64,000 nt of DNA from Peribacillus simplex (lineage in GTDB: Bacteria > Bacillota > Bacilli > Bacillales > DSM-1321). The notes beneath the pieces are model-generated. The model was not told the origin of the DNA, ran no database searches, and worked only from the letters and a program-made list of their open reading frames with translations. Numbering within the stretch: position 1 is the first letter of the stretch; the number at the start of each line of letters is the position of its first letter. Location: the NCBI RefSeq assembly GCF_001578185.1, contig NZ_CP011008.1, forward strand, positions 3,438,001-3,502,000, written 5' to 3'. The position numbers and the translations under genes were made by a program. Positions 55,064 to 64,000 of the stretch are shown one piece after another.

Positions 55064-57634
55064 TTATAGCCCACATTTTAATTGTGCTCCGCAATTCGTG
55101 CAAGTATTACATCCGCCCATTTCCTGGACTTCGCCTTTACGGCAGACCGGGCAAGTGTTGCCCACTTCCGACCCAATCGTAACATTCGTCGAACGCAGTT
55201 CATTTATCGTATCGACCAATACGACTTTTTTCTTTACTTCCACATCTGTCAATTCGTCCATTTCGAGCTGCTCGTCCATTTGGTTTTCTTCCGCTTTGAG
55301 CGTGAGAACCTGACTGTCACGGCTGCCATCCACATATACTGTACCGCCTTTTGCTCCGCCTTTATATAGACGTTCATATACTTTTTCAACTTGTTCGACA
55401 GTATATCCTTTTGGAGCATTGACCGTTTTACTGATCGAGCTGTCAATCCAGCGTTGAATGATGCATTGAACATCTGCATGGGCTTCAGGAGCTAATTCCA
55501 TAGCGGAAATGAACCATTTTGGAAGCTCTTGTGTATCAGCTTCTGGATGACGGTCCAAATATTCCTGAACAATATCAGCCTTAACTTCAATGAATTTGCC
55601 AAGACGGCCACTGCGGAAATACGTGAAGGAAAAATATGGTTCAAGACCTGTTGATACCCCAACCATCGTTCCTGTGCTTCCTGTAGGAGCCACTGTCAAT
55701 AAATGAGAGTTACGGATGCCATATGCAGCAACGCTTTCCCTGATATCTTCCGGCATTTTTTCCATAAATCCAGTTTGTGTGAATCGTGTTCTAAGCTCAT
55801 CTGTTTCTTTATCCGTTGATCCGATCAGGAACGGGAAACTGCCTTTTTCTTTAGCAAGTTCCACGGATGCCTTGTAAGCTGTAGTCGCAATCGTTTCAAA
55901 CACCTTGTCAACCAGAATATTTCCTTCTTCAGATCCGTATTCGGTTTCACAGTAGATCAACAGGTCATGCAGACCCATTACACCAAGTCCAACCCGTCGC
56001 TCACCCAGTGCCTGTTTTTTGTTTTCATCCAAGAAATAAGGAGTTGCGTCAATGACATTGTCCTGCATACGCACACCGACTTCGACGGTCTGCTTAAGTT
56101 TCTCGAAATTAACGGTTTTGCTATCTTTATCAGCCATTTCAGCCAAATTGACAGCAGCAAGGTTACATACTGAATATGGGGCCAATGGCTGTTCGCCACA
56201 TGGGTTCGTAGCTACGACCTGTTGACCGTAGGCTTTGGCGTTTGTCATTTCATTAGCATTATCGATAAAGAAAATACCTGGTTCTGCAGAATATGTTGCA
56301 CAAATGTTTATTAAGTTCCAAAGCTCTTTAGCTCGGATTTTACGGTAAACACGGACTTTGTGCCCCATTTTCTCCCATTCACGAACATCACCGACTTTAT
56401 GCCATTCTTGATTATAAGTAGCCATTTCTTCGGCATCATAGCTTTCAACATCAGGAAAACGCAATTCGTATTCCGCATCTTGTTCTGCCGCTTCCATAAA
56501 TTCCTTTGTCAAGCATATCGAGATGTTGGCGCCCGTAAGAAATTCGGAATTATGGACACTGTACGTTCCGCCTGTACGGATCTTTTCCTCTGCATCCCTA
56601 ATGATTTTTTCGCTAAATCCACCTAGACCGGGAATTTCCTTATAGTTGATGATTCCTTGATACATAGCCGTTTCCTGTTCGGTATGCGGCGTGAATTTCA
56701 ATTTATCCGTTGCATATTTCTTGATCGCTTCATCTTTAGTGTTTTCCACTAGGTATCGAAGGATCCTTGGGTTTTGCATTTTAGAAATGATGAACTCTGC
56801 AATATCCGGATGCCAATCAGCCAGCATGATCATTTGCGCACCGCGTCTGCTACCGCCCTGTTCAACAAGATGCGTCAATTTCGCGATATCATCAAGCCAT
56901 GAAACTGAACCAGAGGATTTTCCATTAACCCCTTTGGCCAAAGTGTTTCTTGGACGAAGTGTCGATCCGTTCGTACCCACTCCGCCTCCGCGGCTCATGA
57001 TTTCCATCACTTGTTTCCTATGTTCTGAAATCCCCTCACGTGAATCCGGTACGAATGGCATAACATAGCAGTTGAAATAAGTAACATCCGTATTTGAACC
57101 CGCACCATATAATACGCGTCCTGCCGGAACAAAATTAAGGTTCTTTAGTTCTTCATAGAATTTATTGAACCATTCCATTCTTTTTTCTTCCGTGGTTTCC
57201 ACTGAAGCCAAGCCCGTTGCATTACGTTTCGCAATTTGTTCATAGTATATTTCAAGCGGCTTTTCGATGATATCCAGCGGACGGTTTACAATCCCCGTCT
57301 CCACTTCTTCCGGATTATCCAATACGCCACGGAATTCTTCATCCACCAATACTTTGGCTTTTTTCGTTTCCCAATCTATTTCAACGATGTAACCGAGACC
57401 CCTTGCCGGGAATTTCGGATCTTCCTTAATCGTCAACACTACGAAATCGCCTGCCGAGAGTGTGATTTTTTCAGTATCCTTAAAAGAATAGCGGTCAAGC
57501 ATGACTAGACGGGACACGCCCTTATGCGCCATTTTCATATCAGCAGTTACAGGGTGAACCTGGGGAAATAAAGAAATATCCTTATTCAACCTTTCTAGAT
57601 CAACCTTTAAAGCTTCTTTTATTACAACCGACAT
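55064..57634 (-). CDS. nrdJ: Adenosylcobalamin-dependent ribonucleoside-diphosphate reductase (class II)
   Basis: 856-residue reductase making deoxynucleotides with or without oxygen, using B12. The barrel motifs SRGGGVGTNGSTLRPR, NPCGEQPLAPYSVCNL (catalytic Cys pair region) and APTGSTGTMVGVSTGLEP are visible. The C-terminal GGCNTCTNCGAQLKCG supplies the reducing Cys pair. No obvious ATP-cone. Two NrdR boxes lie upstream. It shares the B12 need with MutAB. Confidence 0.95.
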   Translation of the reverse strand: MSVVIKEALKVDLERLNKDISLFPQVHPVTADMKMAHKGVSRLVMLDRYSFKDTEKITLSAGDFVVLTIKEDPKFPARGLGYIVEIDWETKKAKVLVDEEFRGVLDNPEEVETGIVNRPLDIIEKPLEIYYEQIAKRNATGLASVETTEEKRMEWFNKFYEELKNLNFVPAGRVLYGAGSNTDVTYFNCYVMPFVPDSREGISEHRKQVMEIMSRGGGVGTNGSTLRPRNTLAKGVNGKSSGSVSWLDDIAKLTHLVEQGGSRRGAQMIMLADWHPDIAEFIISKMQNPRILRYLVENTKDEAIKKYATDKLKFTPHTEQETAMYQGIINYKEIPGLGGFSEKIIRDAEEKIRTGGTYSVHNSEFLTGANISICLTKEFMEAAEQDAEYELRFPDVESYDAEEMATYNQEWHKVGDVREWEKMGHKVRVYRKIRAKELWNLINICATYSAEPGIFFIDNANEMTNAKAYGQQVVATNPCGEQPLAPYSVCNLAAVNLAEMADKDSKTVNFEKLKQTVEVGVRMQDNVIDATPYFLDENKKQALGERRVGLGVMGLHDLLIYCETEYGSEEGNILVDKVFETIATTAYKASVELAKEKGSFPFLIGSTDKETDELRTRFTQTGFMEKMPEDIRESVAAYGIRNSHLLTVAPTGSTGTMVGVSTGLEPYFSFTYFRSGRLGKFIEVKADIVQEYLDRHPEADTQELPKWFISAMELAPEAHADVQCIIQRWIDSSISKTVNAPKGYTVEQVEKVYERLYKGGAKGGTVYVDGSRDSQVLTLKAEENQMDEQLEMDELTDVEVKKKVVLVDTINELRSTNVTIGSEVGNTCPVCRKGEVQEMGGCNTCTNCGAQLKCGL

Positions 57635-57750
57635 AATTCCCTCTCCTTTATATGTTTCAAGATCCGTTCTTGCTGCCGCAAATCTATATGTAGCCTTACA
57701 TGTCCGTTTCGCTTAACAAGTACCCTAAATTTATCATAGCGAAACCCAAA

Positions 57751-57766
57751 AATCAACATATAGTGT
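57751..57766. promoter_or_regulatory. NrdR box 1 upstream of nrdJ
   Basis: AATCAACATATAGTGT matches the NrdR consensus ACACWATATATWGTGT at 13 of 16 positions. Confidence 0.75.
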
Positions 57767-57783
57767 CGCATTAAATATTTCAA

Positions 57784-57799
57784 CTACTATATATTGTGT
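57784..57799. promoter_or_regulatory. NrdR box 2 upstream of nrdJ
   Basis: CTACTATATATTGTGT matches at 14 of 16 positions. The two boxes are 33 bp apart, about three helical turns, as in known NrdR pairs. A TTGAAA between them may be the -35. The rest of 57635-58023 shows no other feature, and no cobalamin riboswitch. Confidence 0.78.
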
Positions 57800-58023
57800 T
57801 TGTTTTGAATAACATTTAATTTTGTCAAACGATAAATCAATTAATATAGTTAGCAAAAGGGAGGAAAATGTCGATTTATAATAATTTTTCATCAGATTTC
57901 AATTAATTTGGACCTTGCTTTTTCCCCATGCCTTTTAGGGCTTATCCCTGCAAGGAATAGCTTATTTGGTCAAACAAATCTGAAAAAACTTTTTTATTAT
58001 CCACTTTAATTATCCTGCTTTTT

Positions 58024-58860
58024 CTATCTCATGAAATTCCATTCATCGCTTTCATATTTGCTTTCTGCAATGGCCTTCACTTCCTGCAATTGCTTTTCAG
58101 TTAGGACGTATGGCTCTAACTCGATCGAAAGTCCTTCGGCAAAACCTTTTTCAAAAGCTTCTTTCGCTTCAGGGATGGTAACCTTTCTTCCGGCAATGTC
58201 ATTTACGGCCACAGCTTTATTTTTTAAGCTTTTTTGCATTCTCTCCTTAACCCTGTCATTTGAGAATTTAAATACGCTAAAGAGCTTATCATCATCAAGT
58301 TCAAGCAAAATGGAACCGTGCTGAAGGATGACGCCCTTTTGCCTGGTTTGAGCGCTACCAGCGACCTTCCTGCCCTCGACGACCAGTTCATACCAGCTTG
58401 GAGCATCAAAGCAGACGGAAGATCTGGGCGTTTTTAAAGCCGCTTTTTCCTGATCGGTTCTAGGCACGGCAAAATAAGCATCCAATCCCAGATTCCTGAA
58501 CCCCATTAATATTCCTTCAGAAATGACACGATATGCTTCAGTAACGGTAGTTGGCATTCCCGGATAGGATTCTGGAACGATTACACTATAAGTCAATTCA
58601 TGCTCGTGCAGTACCGCTCGTCCTCCTGTTGGTCTGCGAACAAAACCAAGGCCCTGCCTTTTGACCTCTTCCATATCGATTTCCGCTTCTGCCTTTTGAA
58701 AATAGCCAATCGACAATGTCGCTGGATCCCAACCGTAAAAGCGTATGATTGGCGGAATTTCCCCTTTGCTTTGCCAATTTAACAGTGCTTCGTCCAGCGC
58801 CATATTAAACGCCGGCGAACAATATCCAGAATCTATAAAACCCCATTTTTCTTTAGTCAT
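58024..58860 (-). CDS. lipM: Octanoyltransferase LipM
   Basis: 278 residues from ATG 58860 ([12 protein letters not shown]), which has GAGGGG upstream. Transfers octanoate from acyl carrier protein to GcvH, starting lipoate synthesis in Bacillus. Biotin/lipoate ligase fold with [13 protein letters not shown], the catalytic Cys in [14 protein letters not shown] and [14 protein letters not shown]. It precedes the gcv genes, whose H protein is its acceptor. Confidence 0.95.
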   Translation of the reverse strand: MTKEKWGFIDSGYCSPAFNMALDEALLNWQSKGEIPPIIRFYGWDPATLSIGYFQKAEAEIDMEEVKRQGLGFVRRPTGGRAVLHEHELTYSVIVPESYPGMPTTVTEAYRVISEGILMGFRNLGLDAYFAVPRTDQEKAALKTPRSSVCFDAPSWYELVVEGRKVAGSAQTRQKGVILQHGSILLELDDDKLFSVFKFSNDRVKERMQKSLKNKAVAVNDIAGRKVTIPEAKEAFEKGFAEGLSIELEPYVLTEKQLQEVKAIAESKYESDEWNFMR

Positions 58861-59063
58861 CCTTACCCCTCGTTTCAATAGACTGTTTTTCAATACCCCA
58901 CAAAAAACTCACATGTAGTAGTTTAACAGACTTTAACACTCTAAAAAAGAAAGTGCTATCAAGTCGATGAAGAATTTGATGAAAATTCTTTTTGATTATT
59001 GGGTAAAGCAATTATATAATAAAGATTGTCTGTATTCGTTAAGGTAGAAGGGAGTTTTTATGT

Positions 59064-59447
59064 TTGGAAATATTATATACACTGCTCATCATCTTAGGAG
59101 TGGTTATTGCGTATTCAGTTTTTAATTGGTACCGCCAGCGTAAAATCGTTAAAACATTAACACAGGACGAATTTATCGCTAACTACAGAAAAGTGCAGCT
59201 AATCGATGTGCGGGAACCGAATGATTTCGATAATGGTCATATCTTAGGCGCAAGAAACATCCCTATGACGCAAATGAAAACCCGCTTGGTCGAAATTAGG
59301 CCGGACAAGCCTGTATATTTGTACGCTCAAAGCGAAATCATCAGCGGAAGAGCTGCAGCCATGCTATACAAAAAGGGCTACAGGGAACTTTTTCACTTAA
59401 AGGGCGGTTTCAAGATGTGGACCGGGAAAATCAAAGCAAAGAAATAA
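59064..59447 (+). CDS. yqhL: Rhodanese-like protein YqhL lacking the catalytic Cys
   Basis: 127 residues from TTG 59064, behind AAGGGAG. An N-terminal transmembrane helix (LLIILGVVIAYSVFNWY) anchors a single rhodanese domain (LIDVREPNDFDNGHILGARN, LKGGFKMWTGK). The active-site loop reads VYLYAQSEIISGRAA, with Ala where sulfurtransferases have Cys. It is thus probably a non-catalytic, binding-type domain. An out-of-frame ATG 4 bp upstream is ignored. Confidence 0.88.
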   Translation: MEILYTLLIILGVVIAYSVFNWYRQRKIVKTLTQDEFIANYRKVQLIDVREPNDFDNGHILGARNIPMTQMKTRLVEIRPDKPVYLYAQSEIISGRAAAMLYKKGYRELFHLKGGFKMWTGKIKAKK

Positions 59448-59448
59448 G

Positions 59449-59476
59449 ACCCCATCTCCGCATGGGCTCTTTTAAA
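59449..59476 (+). terminator. Probable terminator of yqhL
   Basis: Imperfect stem GACCCCAT/ATGGGCTC with a 6-nt loop, then TTTT. Confidence 0.55.
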
Positions 59477-59560
59477 TTAAAAAGCCTTCATATGCTTCAT
59501 GCGGGCTCTAGGAAAATGAAAGTTAACTGTTCGACTTTAATGAATTCTTACATAAACATG

Positions 59561-59593
59561 AAAAATCCCCGCCGGCAGGCAGGGATTTTTTTC
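59561..59593. terminator. Terminator of gcvPB (bidirectional)
   Basis: Stem AAAAATCCC/GGGATTTTT around a GC-rich loop, T-runs on both strands, 16 bp past gcvPB. Confidence 0.8.
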
Positions 59594-59608
59594 GTGTAAG
59601 CTATCAGT

Positions 59609-61066
59609 CTATGCTTGATAACGCAGAATAGGTTTTCTTGCAGCAAGAGTTTCATCAAGCCGCTTAATAACGGTTGTATGCGGAGCTTCCTGAACGATTT
59701 CCGGGGTTTCTTCCGCTTCCTTGGCAATCTGGATCATTGCATCGATGAATGCATCCAGCGTTTCTTTTGACTCGGTTTCAGTCGGTTCTATCATCATTCC
59801 TTCTTCCACGTTCAACGGGAAGTAAATGGTTGGAGGATGATACCCGAAATCCAGCAATCTTTTTGCTATATCGAGGGTCCTTACCCCTAATTTCTTTTGC
59901 CTGCGTCCGCTTAATACGAATTCATGCTTACAATGACGATTATATGGTAAGTCAAAAAATGGTTCCAATCTACGCATCATATAATTGGCATTGATGACCG
60001 CATTCTCTGTGACGGCTTTAAGGCCATCAGGACCCATTGAACGAATGTACGTATAAGCTCTAACATTTATCCCGAAGTTCCCATAGTATGGTTTTACCCT
60101 GCCAATGGATTGCGGGCGATCATAATCAAGAACGAATTGCTCATCTTGTTTAACAACAAGCGGTTTAGGCAAGTAGGGAATCAAATCCGACTTTACCCCT
60201 ACAGGGCCGGAACCCGGACCGCCGCCGCCATGCGGACCTGTGAATGTTTTATGGAGATTTAAGTGAACCACATCAAAGCCCATATCACCCGGGCGTGCTT
60301 TTGATAGGACTGCATTCAGATTGGCTCCGTCATAGTAAAGCTTCCCACCTGCATCATGGACAAGTTGTGCCATTTCCAAAATGTTCTCTTCAAACAATCC
60401 CAATGTATTGGGGTTCGTCAGCATCAAGGCCGCCGTATCCGGTCCGACAACACGCTTTAAATCTTCAAGGTCGACTAACCCATTTTCATCGGACTTCACT
60501 GTAATCGTTTCAAGTCCGGCAACAGTTGCAGATGCAGGATTCGTACCGTGTGCAGAATCAGGTACGATCACTTTCGTCCGTTCTGTATCGCCATTCGCTT
60601 CGTGAAAAGCGCGAATCATCATCAACCCTGTCCATTCACCGTGTGCACCTGCTGCAGGTTGTAATGTCACTAGATCCATTCCTGTGATTTCCGTTAAATG
60701 TTCCTGCAAATCAAATAATAGTTCCAAGGCTCCCTGGACTGTAGTCGGGTCTTGATATGGATGGATATGGGCGAAACCGTTATAGCGTGCCACATTTTCA
60801 TTTATTTTCGGATTATATTTCATCGTGCATGAACCCAGCGGATAAAAACCCGAATCCACCCCATGATTCCGTTTGGAAAGTGCTGTATAGTGACGCATGA
60901 TATCCAGTTCGGACACCTCAGGAAGCTCTGCCTCTTCTTCACGGATGTAGTCGGCAGGAAGAATTTCTTCGAGCGGAATAGTTGCAACATCCATTTCTGG
61001 CAGACTGTACCCGATTCGACCGGAAGTGCTGATTTCAAAAATGAGTGATTGATCTTGATTATTCAT
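59609..61066 (-). CDS. gcvPB: Glycine dehydrogenase (decarboxylating) subunit 2
   Basis: 485 residues from ATG 61066 ([11 protein letters not shown]) with GGGGGA upstream. PLP-binding Lys in [18 protein letters not shown], and [10 protein letters not shown] and [11 protein letters not shown] of the P-protein. With GcvPA it releases CO2 from glycine onto lipoyl GcvH. It overlaps gcvPA by 8 bp. Confidence 0.96.
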   Translation of the reverse strand: MNNQDQSLIFEISTSGRIGYSLPEMDVATIPLEEILPADYIREEEAELPEVSELDIMRHYTALSKRNHGVDSGFYPLGSCTMKYNPKINENVARYNGFAHIHPYQDPTTVQGALELLFDLQEHLTEITGMDLVTLQPAAGAHGEWTGLMMIRAFHEANGDTERTKVIVPDSAHGTNPASATVAGLETITVKSDENGLVDLEDLKRVVGPDTAALMLTNPNTLGLFEENILEMAQLVHDAGGKLYYDGANLNAVLSKARPGDMGFDVVHLNLHKTFTGPHGGGGPGSGPVGVKSDLIPYLPKPLVVKQDEQFVLDYDRPQSIGRVKPYYGNFGINVRAYTYIRSMGPDGLKAVTENAVINANYMMRRLEPFFDLPYNRHCKHEFVLSGRRQKKLGVRTLDIAKRLLDFGYHPPTIYFPLNVEEGMMIEPTETESKETLDAFIDAMIQIAKEAEETPEIVQEAPHTTVIKRLDETLAARKPILRYQA

Positions 61067-62405
61067 GTTGATCCCCCAATTCCTGCGCAAGTGCATCGAT
61101 TTCTTCTTTTGTTCTAAGTTCCGTTACCGCAACCAGCATATGGTCTTTCAGCTCAGGATAAACCGTCCCTAAATCGAAGCCGCCAATCATCCCTTTTTCA
61201 AAAAGGTTTTTATTGATTTCTGAAAACGAAGCAGGCAGTTTAATGACAAATTCATTGAACGAAGGACCGTCGAACATCACTTCTATCCCTTTTGCCTTTA
61301 TAGCTTTTTTTGCATAGTGCGCTTTTTGAATATTTTGCACGGCCATTTCTTTGACACCCTTTTTCCCAAGCGCCGTCATTGCAACAGAAGCTGCCAAGGC
61401 ATTCAACGCTTGATTGGAACAAATGTTGGATGTGGCCTTATCACGGCGAATGTGCTGTTCACGAGCTTGAAGCGTCAACACAAACCCCCTTTTTCCATTT
61501 TCATCCACCGTTTGACCGACGAGCCGGCCCGGAACTTTCCGAACAAGTTTATTAGTAACGGCAAAATATCCACAGTGAGGTCCCCCGAATGCCGCTGGAA
61601 TGCCGAATGGCTGAGCATCTCCCGTTACGATATCTGCACCGAGTGAACCTGGGGGTGTCAAAGCCCCCAGTGCAAGCGGATTACTGGAAACGATAAACAT
61701 GGACTTGACGCCATGAATGATTTCTTCCATTTCTTTCAATGGCTCTATCCGTCCAAAAAAATTCGGATATTGCACAATCACTCCTGCAATGTCATCATTC
61801 ATTAATTCCTTTAAAGCAGCCATATCCGTCACACCGTCTTTATAAGGAATTTCAATCACTTCCACGCGTTGCCCTTTCGCATAAGTCTTCACAACTTCTC
61901 TTGATTCAGGATGAACTGCTCCTGAAATGAGAATCTTCTTGCGCCGTGTCTGACCTGAAGCAAGCATGGCCGCCTCAGCCAGCGAAGTCCCGCCGTCATA
62001 CATGGAGGAGTTAGCTACGTCCATACCCGTCAATTCACAAATCATCGTTTGATATTCAAAGATGGCCTGCAGCTCACCCTGTGAAATTTCGGGCTGATAG
62101 GGAGTATAAGCCGTATAAAATTCAGAACGGGAAAGAACGTGATCGACGATGACCGGTGCATAATGGTCATAGACACCCGCACCAAGGAAGGAAGCATAGT
62201 TTTTAAGATCCGCATTCTTGGCAGCAAGCCTTGATAATTCTTTCATTAATGCAGGTTCCGATTTAGCAGGTTTGATATCGTATTCTCCTTGAAAGCGAAC
62301 ACTTTCAGGGATATCATTGAAAAGTTCTTCAACAGCAGGTACCCCTATAACTTCCAGCATTTCTTGTTTATCTTGCTCTGTCATGGGTAAATAACGATGT
62401 TTCAT
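61059..62405 (-). CDS. gcvPA: Glycine dehydrogenase (decarboxylating) subunit 1
   Basis: 448 residues, N-terminal half of the split P-protein: [16 protein letters not shown] start, [34 protein letters not shown] and [15 protein letters not shown]. It follows gcvT at 17 bp. Confidence 0.96.
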   Translation of the reverse strand: MKHRYLPMTEQDKQEMLEVIGVPAVEELFNDIPESVRFQGEYDIKPAKSEPALMKELSRLAAKNADLKNYASFLGAGVYDHYAPVIVDHVLSRSEFYTAYTPYQPEISQGELQAIFEYQTMICELTGMDVANSSMYDGGTSLAEAAMLASGQTRRKKILISGAVHPESREVVKTYAKGQRVEVIEIPYKDGVTDMAALKELMNDDIAGVIVQYPNFFGRIEPLKEMEEIIHGVKSMFIVSSNPLALGALTPPGSLGADIVTGDAQPFGIPAAFGGPHCGYFAVTNKLVRKVPGRLVGQTVDENGKRGFVLTLQAREQHIRRDKATSNICSNQALNALAASVAMTALGKKGVKEMAVQNIQKAHYAKKAIKAKGIEVMFDGPSFNEFVIKLPASFSEINKNLFEKGMIGGFDLGTVYPELKDHMLVAVTELRTKEEIDALAQELGDQHE

Positions 62406-62422
62406 CTAATGACCATTCCCCT

Positions 62423-63529
62423 CTATTTACGTGGTTTTTTATAAAAAGGTGTTTGTATTATAACGGCTTTCAAACGTTTGGAACGGATTTCCACTTCAAT
62501 TTCCGCATCCAACACCGAATATTCCTTATCGATAAGTACCAATCCTACGTTTTTCTTCAACGTTGGTGATTGGGTACCAGTCGTGACCTCCCCAATGACT
62601 TTGTCCCCGCTGTAGACCTTATACCCATGACGAGGAATGCCACGGTCAATCATTTCAATTCCCACAAGCTTCCGGGGTGCCCCCTTCGCCTTTTGTTCAG
62701 CAAGAACGGCTTTCCCGAAAAAATCGGCTTCCTTATCCACTTTTACCGCAAAACCAATCCCGGCTTCTATTGGAGTAATGTCAGCTGAAAGCTCCTGCCC
62801 ATACAGCGGCAGTTTCGCTTCAAAACGCAGGGTATCACGAGCACCTAAACCAATCGGCTGTATCCCTTCTTCCTTTCCGGCATCCATTATCGCCTTCCAA
62901 AGGGCCGGGCCGTTTTCACTGTCGCTATATATTTCAAAACCATCTTCACCAGTATATCCAGTACGGGATACCAACGTGGAGATACCATTTATCATGACAT
63001 TCTCCTTGAACTTGAAAAATCCAATTTCACTTAAGGCAGTATTTTCTGAAAGTTTTTGCAATATCTTCTCTGCAGATGGTCCTTGAAGTGCTAGCTGTAT
63101 ATAGTCACTCGATACATTCGTAATTTGGGCATCTTCCGTTAGATTAGCTTGCAGCCAATCGAAATCTTTTTCTGTATTCGCTGCATTGACCACGAGCAGA
63201 TAGTCGTCTTCCGCCCTTTTATAAACGATGAGATCATCAACCGTCCCGCCGTTTTCATAACACATGGCCGAATATTGGGCACCGCCCGTTTGCAGCTTTG
63301 ATATATCATTAGTCAGCATCTTCTGTAAAAAGGAAAGGCTCCCAGGACCCTTAACATCAACTTCCCCCATATGCGATACATCGAACAGACCCGCTTTTGT
63401 ACGTACGGCTTCATGTTCGTCCTTTATACCCGAAAATTGGACAGGAAGTTCCCAGCCGCCAAAATCAATCGTTTTCCCTCCGCATTCACGATAAACCTCA
63501 AATAGTGGTGTTCTTTTTAAATTGGTCAA
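62423..63529 (-). CDS. gcvT: Aminomethyltransferase (glycine cleavage T-protein)
   Basis: 368 residues. Folate-dependent transfer of the aminomethyl carbon to tetrahydrofolate. [35 protein letters not shown], catalytic Asp region [18 protein letters not shown] and a C-terminal barrel are present. First gene of gcvT-gcvPA-gcvPB, under the glycine riboswitch. Confidence 0.97.
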   Translation of the reverse strand: MTNLKRTPLFEVYRECGGKTIDFGGWELPVQFSGIKDEHEAVRTKAGLFDVSHMGEVDVKGPGSLSFLQKMLTNDISKLQTGGAQYSAMCYENGGTVDDLIVYKRAEDDYLLVVNAANTEKDFDWLQANLTEDAQITNVSSDYIQLALQGPSAEKILQKLSENTALSEIGFFKFKENVMINGISTLVSRTGYTGEDGFEIYSDSENGPALWKAIMDAGKEEGIQPIGLGARDTLRFEAKLPLYGQELSADITPIEAGIGFAVKVDKEADFFGKAVLAEQKAKGAPRKLVGIEMIDRGIPRHGYKVYSGDKVIGEVTTGTQSPTLKKNVGLVLIDKEYSVLDAEIEVEIRSKRLKAVIIQTPFYKKPRK

Positions 63530-63637
63530 AAAATGACCCCCCTCAGATTTTTTAAAATTAAATTGGCTTCATTATCAAAGCTTTTTGTCCTTACGCATCA
63601 GATATCCTGATTCATGATGTCAAAAAAGCACAAAAAA

Positions 63638-63673
63638 GGACAGAGAAAGCCCGTTTGAGCTTTTTCTCTGTCC
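63638..63673 (-). terminator. Riboswitch expression-platform terminator
   Basis: Stem GGACAGAGAAAAAGC/GCTTTCTCTGTCC and a T6 tract on the minus strand. Its 5' arm overlaps the P1 helix end of aptamer II (CAGGACAGAG), so glycine binding should block the terminator. Confidence 0.88.
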
Positions 63674-63832
63674 TGAAACCTGAAAGTTTACCTATATAAT
63701 AGGTTTTCCCCTTTGGTGGCCGTCCCAAACGGGCGGCGCTCTCCAGAGTTGCGTCCAATAAGAGTTCTTTTGCCTGAGAGATTCACTGCTAAGTTTGCTC
63801 CTTCGGCGCTACATCCGTAGTCTCTCCCCTTA
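63664..63832 (-). ncRNA. Tandem glycine riboswitch
   Basis: Two glycine aptamers upstream of gcvT on the minus strand. Aptamer I runs from GGGGAGAGACT through GCGCCGAAGGAGCAAACT, GTGAATCTCTCAGGCAAAAG and GGACGCAACTCTGGAGAG; a short linker leads to aptamer II with CACCAAAGGGGAAA and AACTTTCAGGTTTCAGGACA. Both cores are intact. Known bacillar versions turn gcv on when glycine is abundant. Confidence 0.95.
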
Positions 63833-64000
63833 TCTTCACCCGCATATTATGGTCTACCAATGAAATTAAGCGAATAAGCCCCACCCATTAGTAAAACCTT
63901 TGAGCATCATAGAATGCATTCTCTGCAAAATCTCCAAAAACTCCAGAAAAACGTTTAAATGATCTCCTTCGGTAATCTTGGATAAAGCAGGTACCTATAG
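63833..64000. other. Upstream region of gcvT to the window edge
   Basis: CATAATATG on the minus strand near 63842-63850 is a possible -10 for the gcv transcript. A 12-bp perfect palindrome AGAATGCATTCT lies at 63911-63922. No gene seen. Confidence 0.3.

Noticed and set aside
57635..58023. Cobalamin riboswitch before nrdJ
   Set aside because: No B12-box sequence or suitable multi-helix structure is visible; only NrdR boxes and AT-rich DNA.
59417..59599. 60-codon frame overlapping the yqhL end
   Set aside because: It runs through the yqhL 3' end and both terminators, with no ribosome site.
1..64000. CRISPR array, tRNA, rRNA or prophage
   Set aside because: No regularly spaced repeats, no tRNA-like cloverleaf sequence, no rRNA signature and no phage genes were seen on reading.

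Overview
This is a Bacillaceae chromosome segment, roughly 40% GC, most like the Peribacillus/Bacillus simplex group; the genus is my inference from gene order and protein similarity. Nearly all genes lie on the minus strand. They follow the Bacillus subtilis yqjD-to-gcvT backbone: yqjDC, yqjA, artPQM, brxB, bkd, spo0A-spoIVB, recN-argR-tlyA-dxs-ispA-xseBA-folD-nusB, yqhY-accCB, spoIIIA, efp-yqhT-aroQ, yqhRQPO, lipM, yqhL and gcv.

Layout. (a) 1-12.5 kb: a truncated carboxyltransferase, methylmalonyl-CoA epimerase, Prli42, an L,D-transpeptidase, a FUSC-type membrane protein, an amino-acid ABC importer, a bacilliredoxin, and mutA-mutB-meaB. (b) 12.7-25.2 kb: the branched-chain keto acid dehydrogenase locus (bcd-lpdV-bkdAA-bkdAB-bkdB, regulator bkdR), flanked by two direct IS1182-like copies. 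(c) 25-29 kb: a glycerophosphodiesterase, a decayed gene, spo0A and spoIVB. (d) 29-41.5 kb: recN to accB housekeeping genes. (e) 42-47.4 kb: the complete spoIIIAA-AH operon, with a decayed IS remnant just upstream. (f) 48-54.9 kb: efp, yqhT, aroQ, yqhR-O, splB and a 61-residue unknown. (g) 55-64 kb: B12-dependent ribonucleotide reductase, lipM, a cysteine-less rhodanese and gcvT-gcvPA-gcvPB behind a tandem glycine riboswitch.

How the genes work together. Bcd and BKD turn valine, isoleucine and leucine into branched acyl-CoAs. The carboxyltransferase, epimerase, MutAB and MeaB can carry the propionyl-CoA so produced to succinyl-CoA. The ptb and buk genes that B. subtilis has in this operon are absent, and bkdR carries an apparent frameshift. 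MutAB and NrdJ both need adenosylcobalamin. LipM supplies octanoyl groups for lipoylation of GcvH, and BKD E2 is itself a lipoyl protein.

The most unusual structure is a set of three related IS1182-like insertions (12742-14463, 23396-25136 and the remnant 47504-48068). Each sits in an intrinsic terminator hairpin and is bordered by a 24-28 bp direct repeat that copies the whole hairpin. Each IS also carries terminators at both ends and a 125-nt GC-rich structured segment ahead of the transposase.
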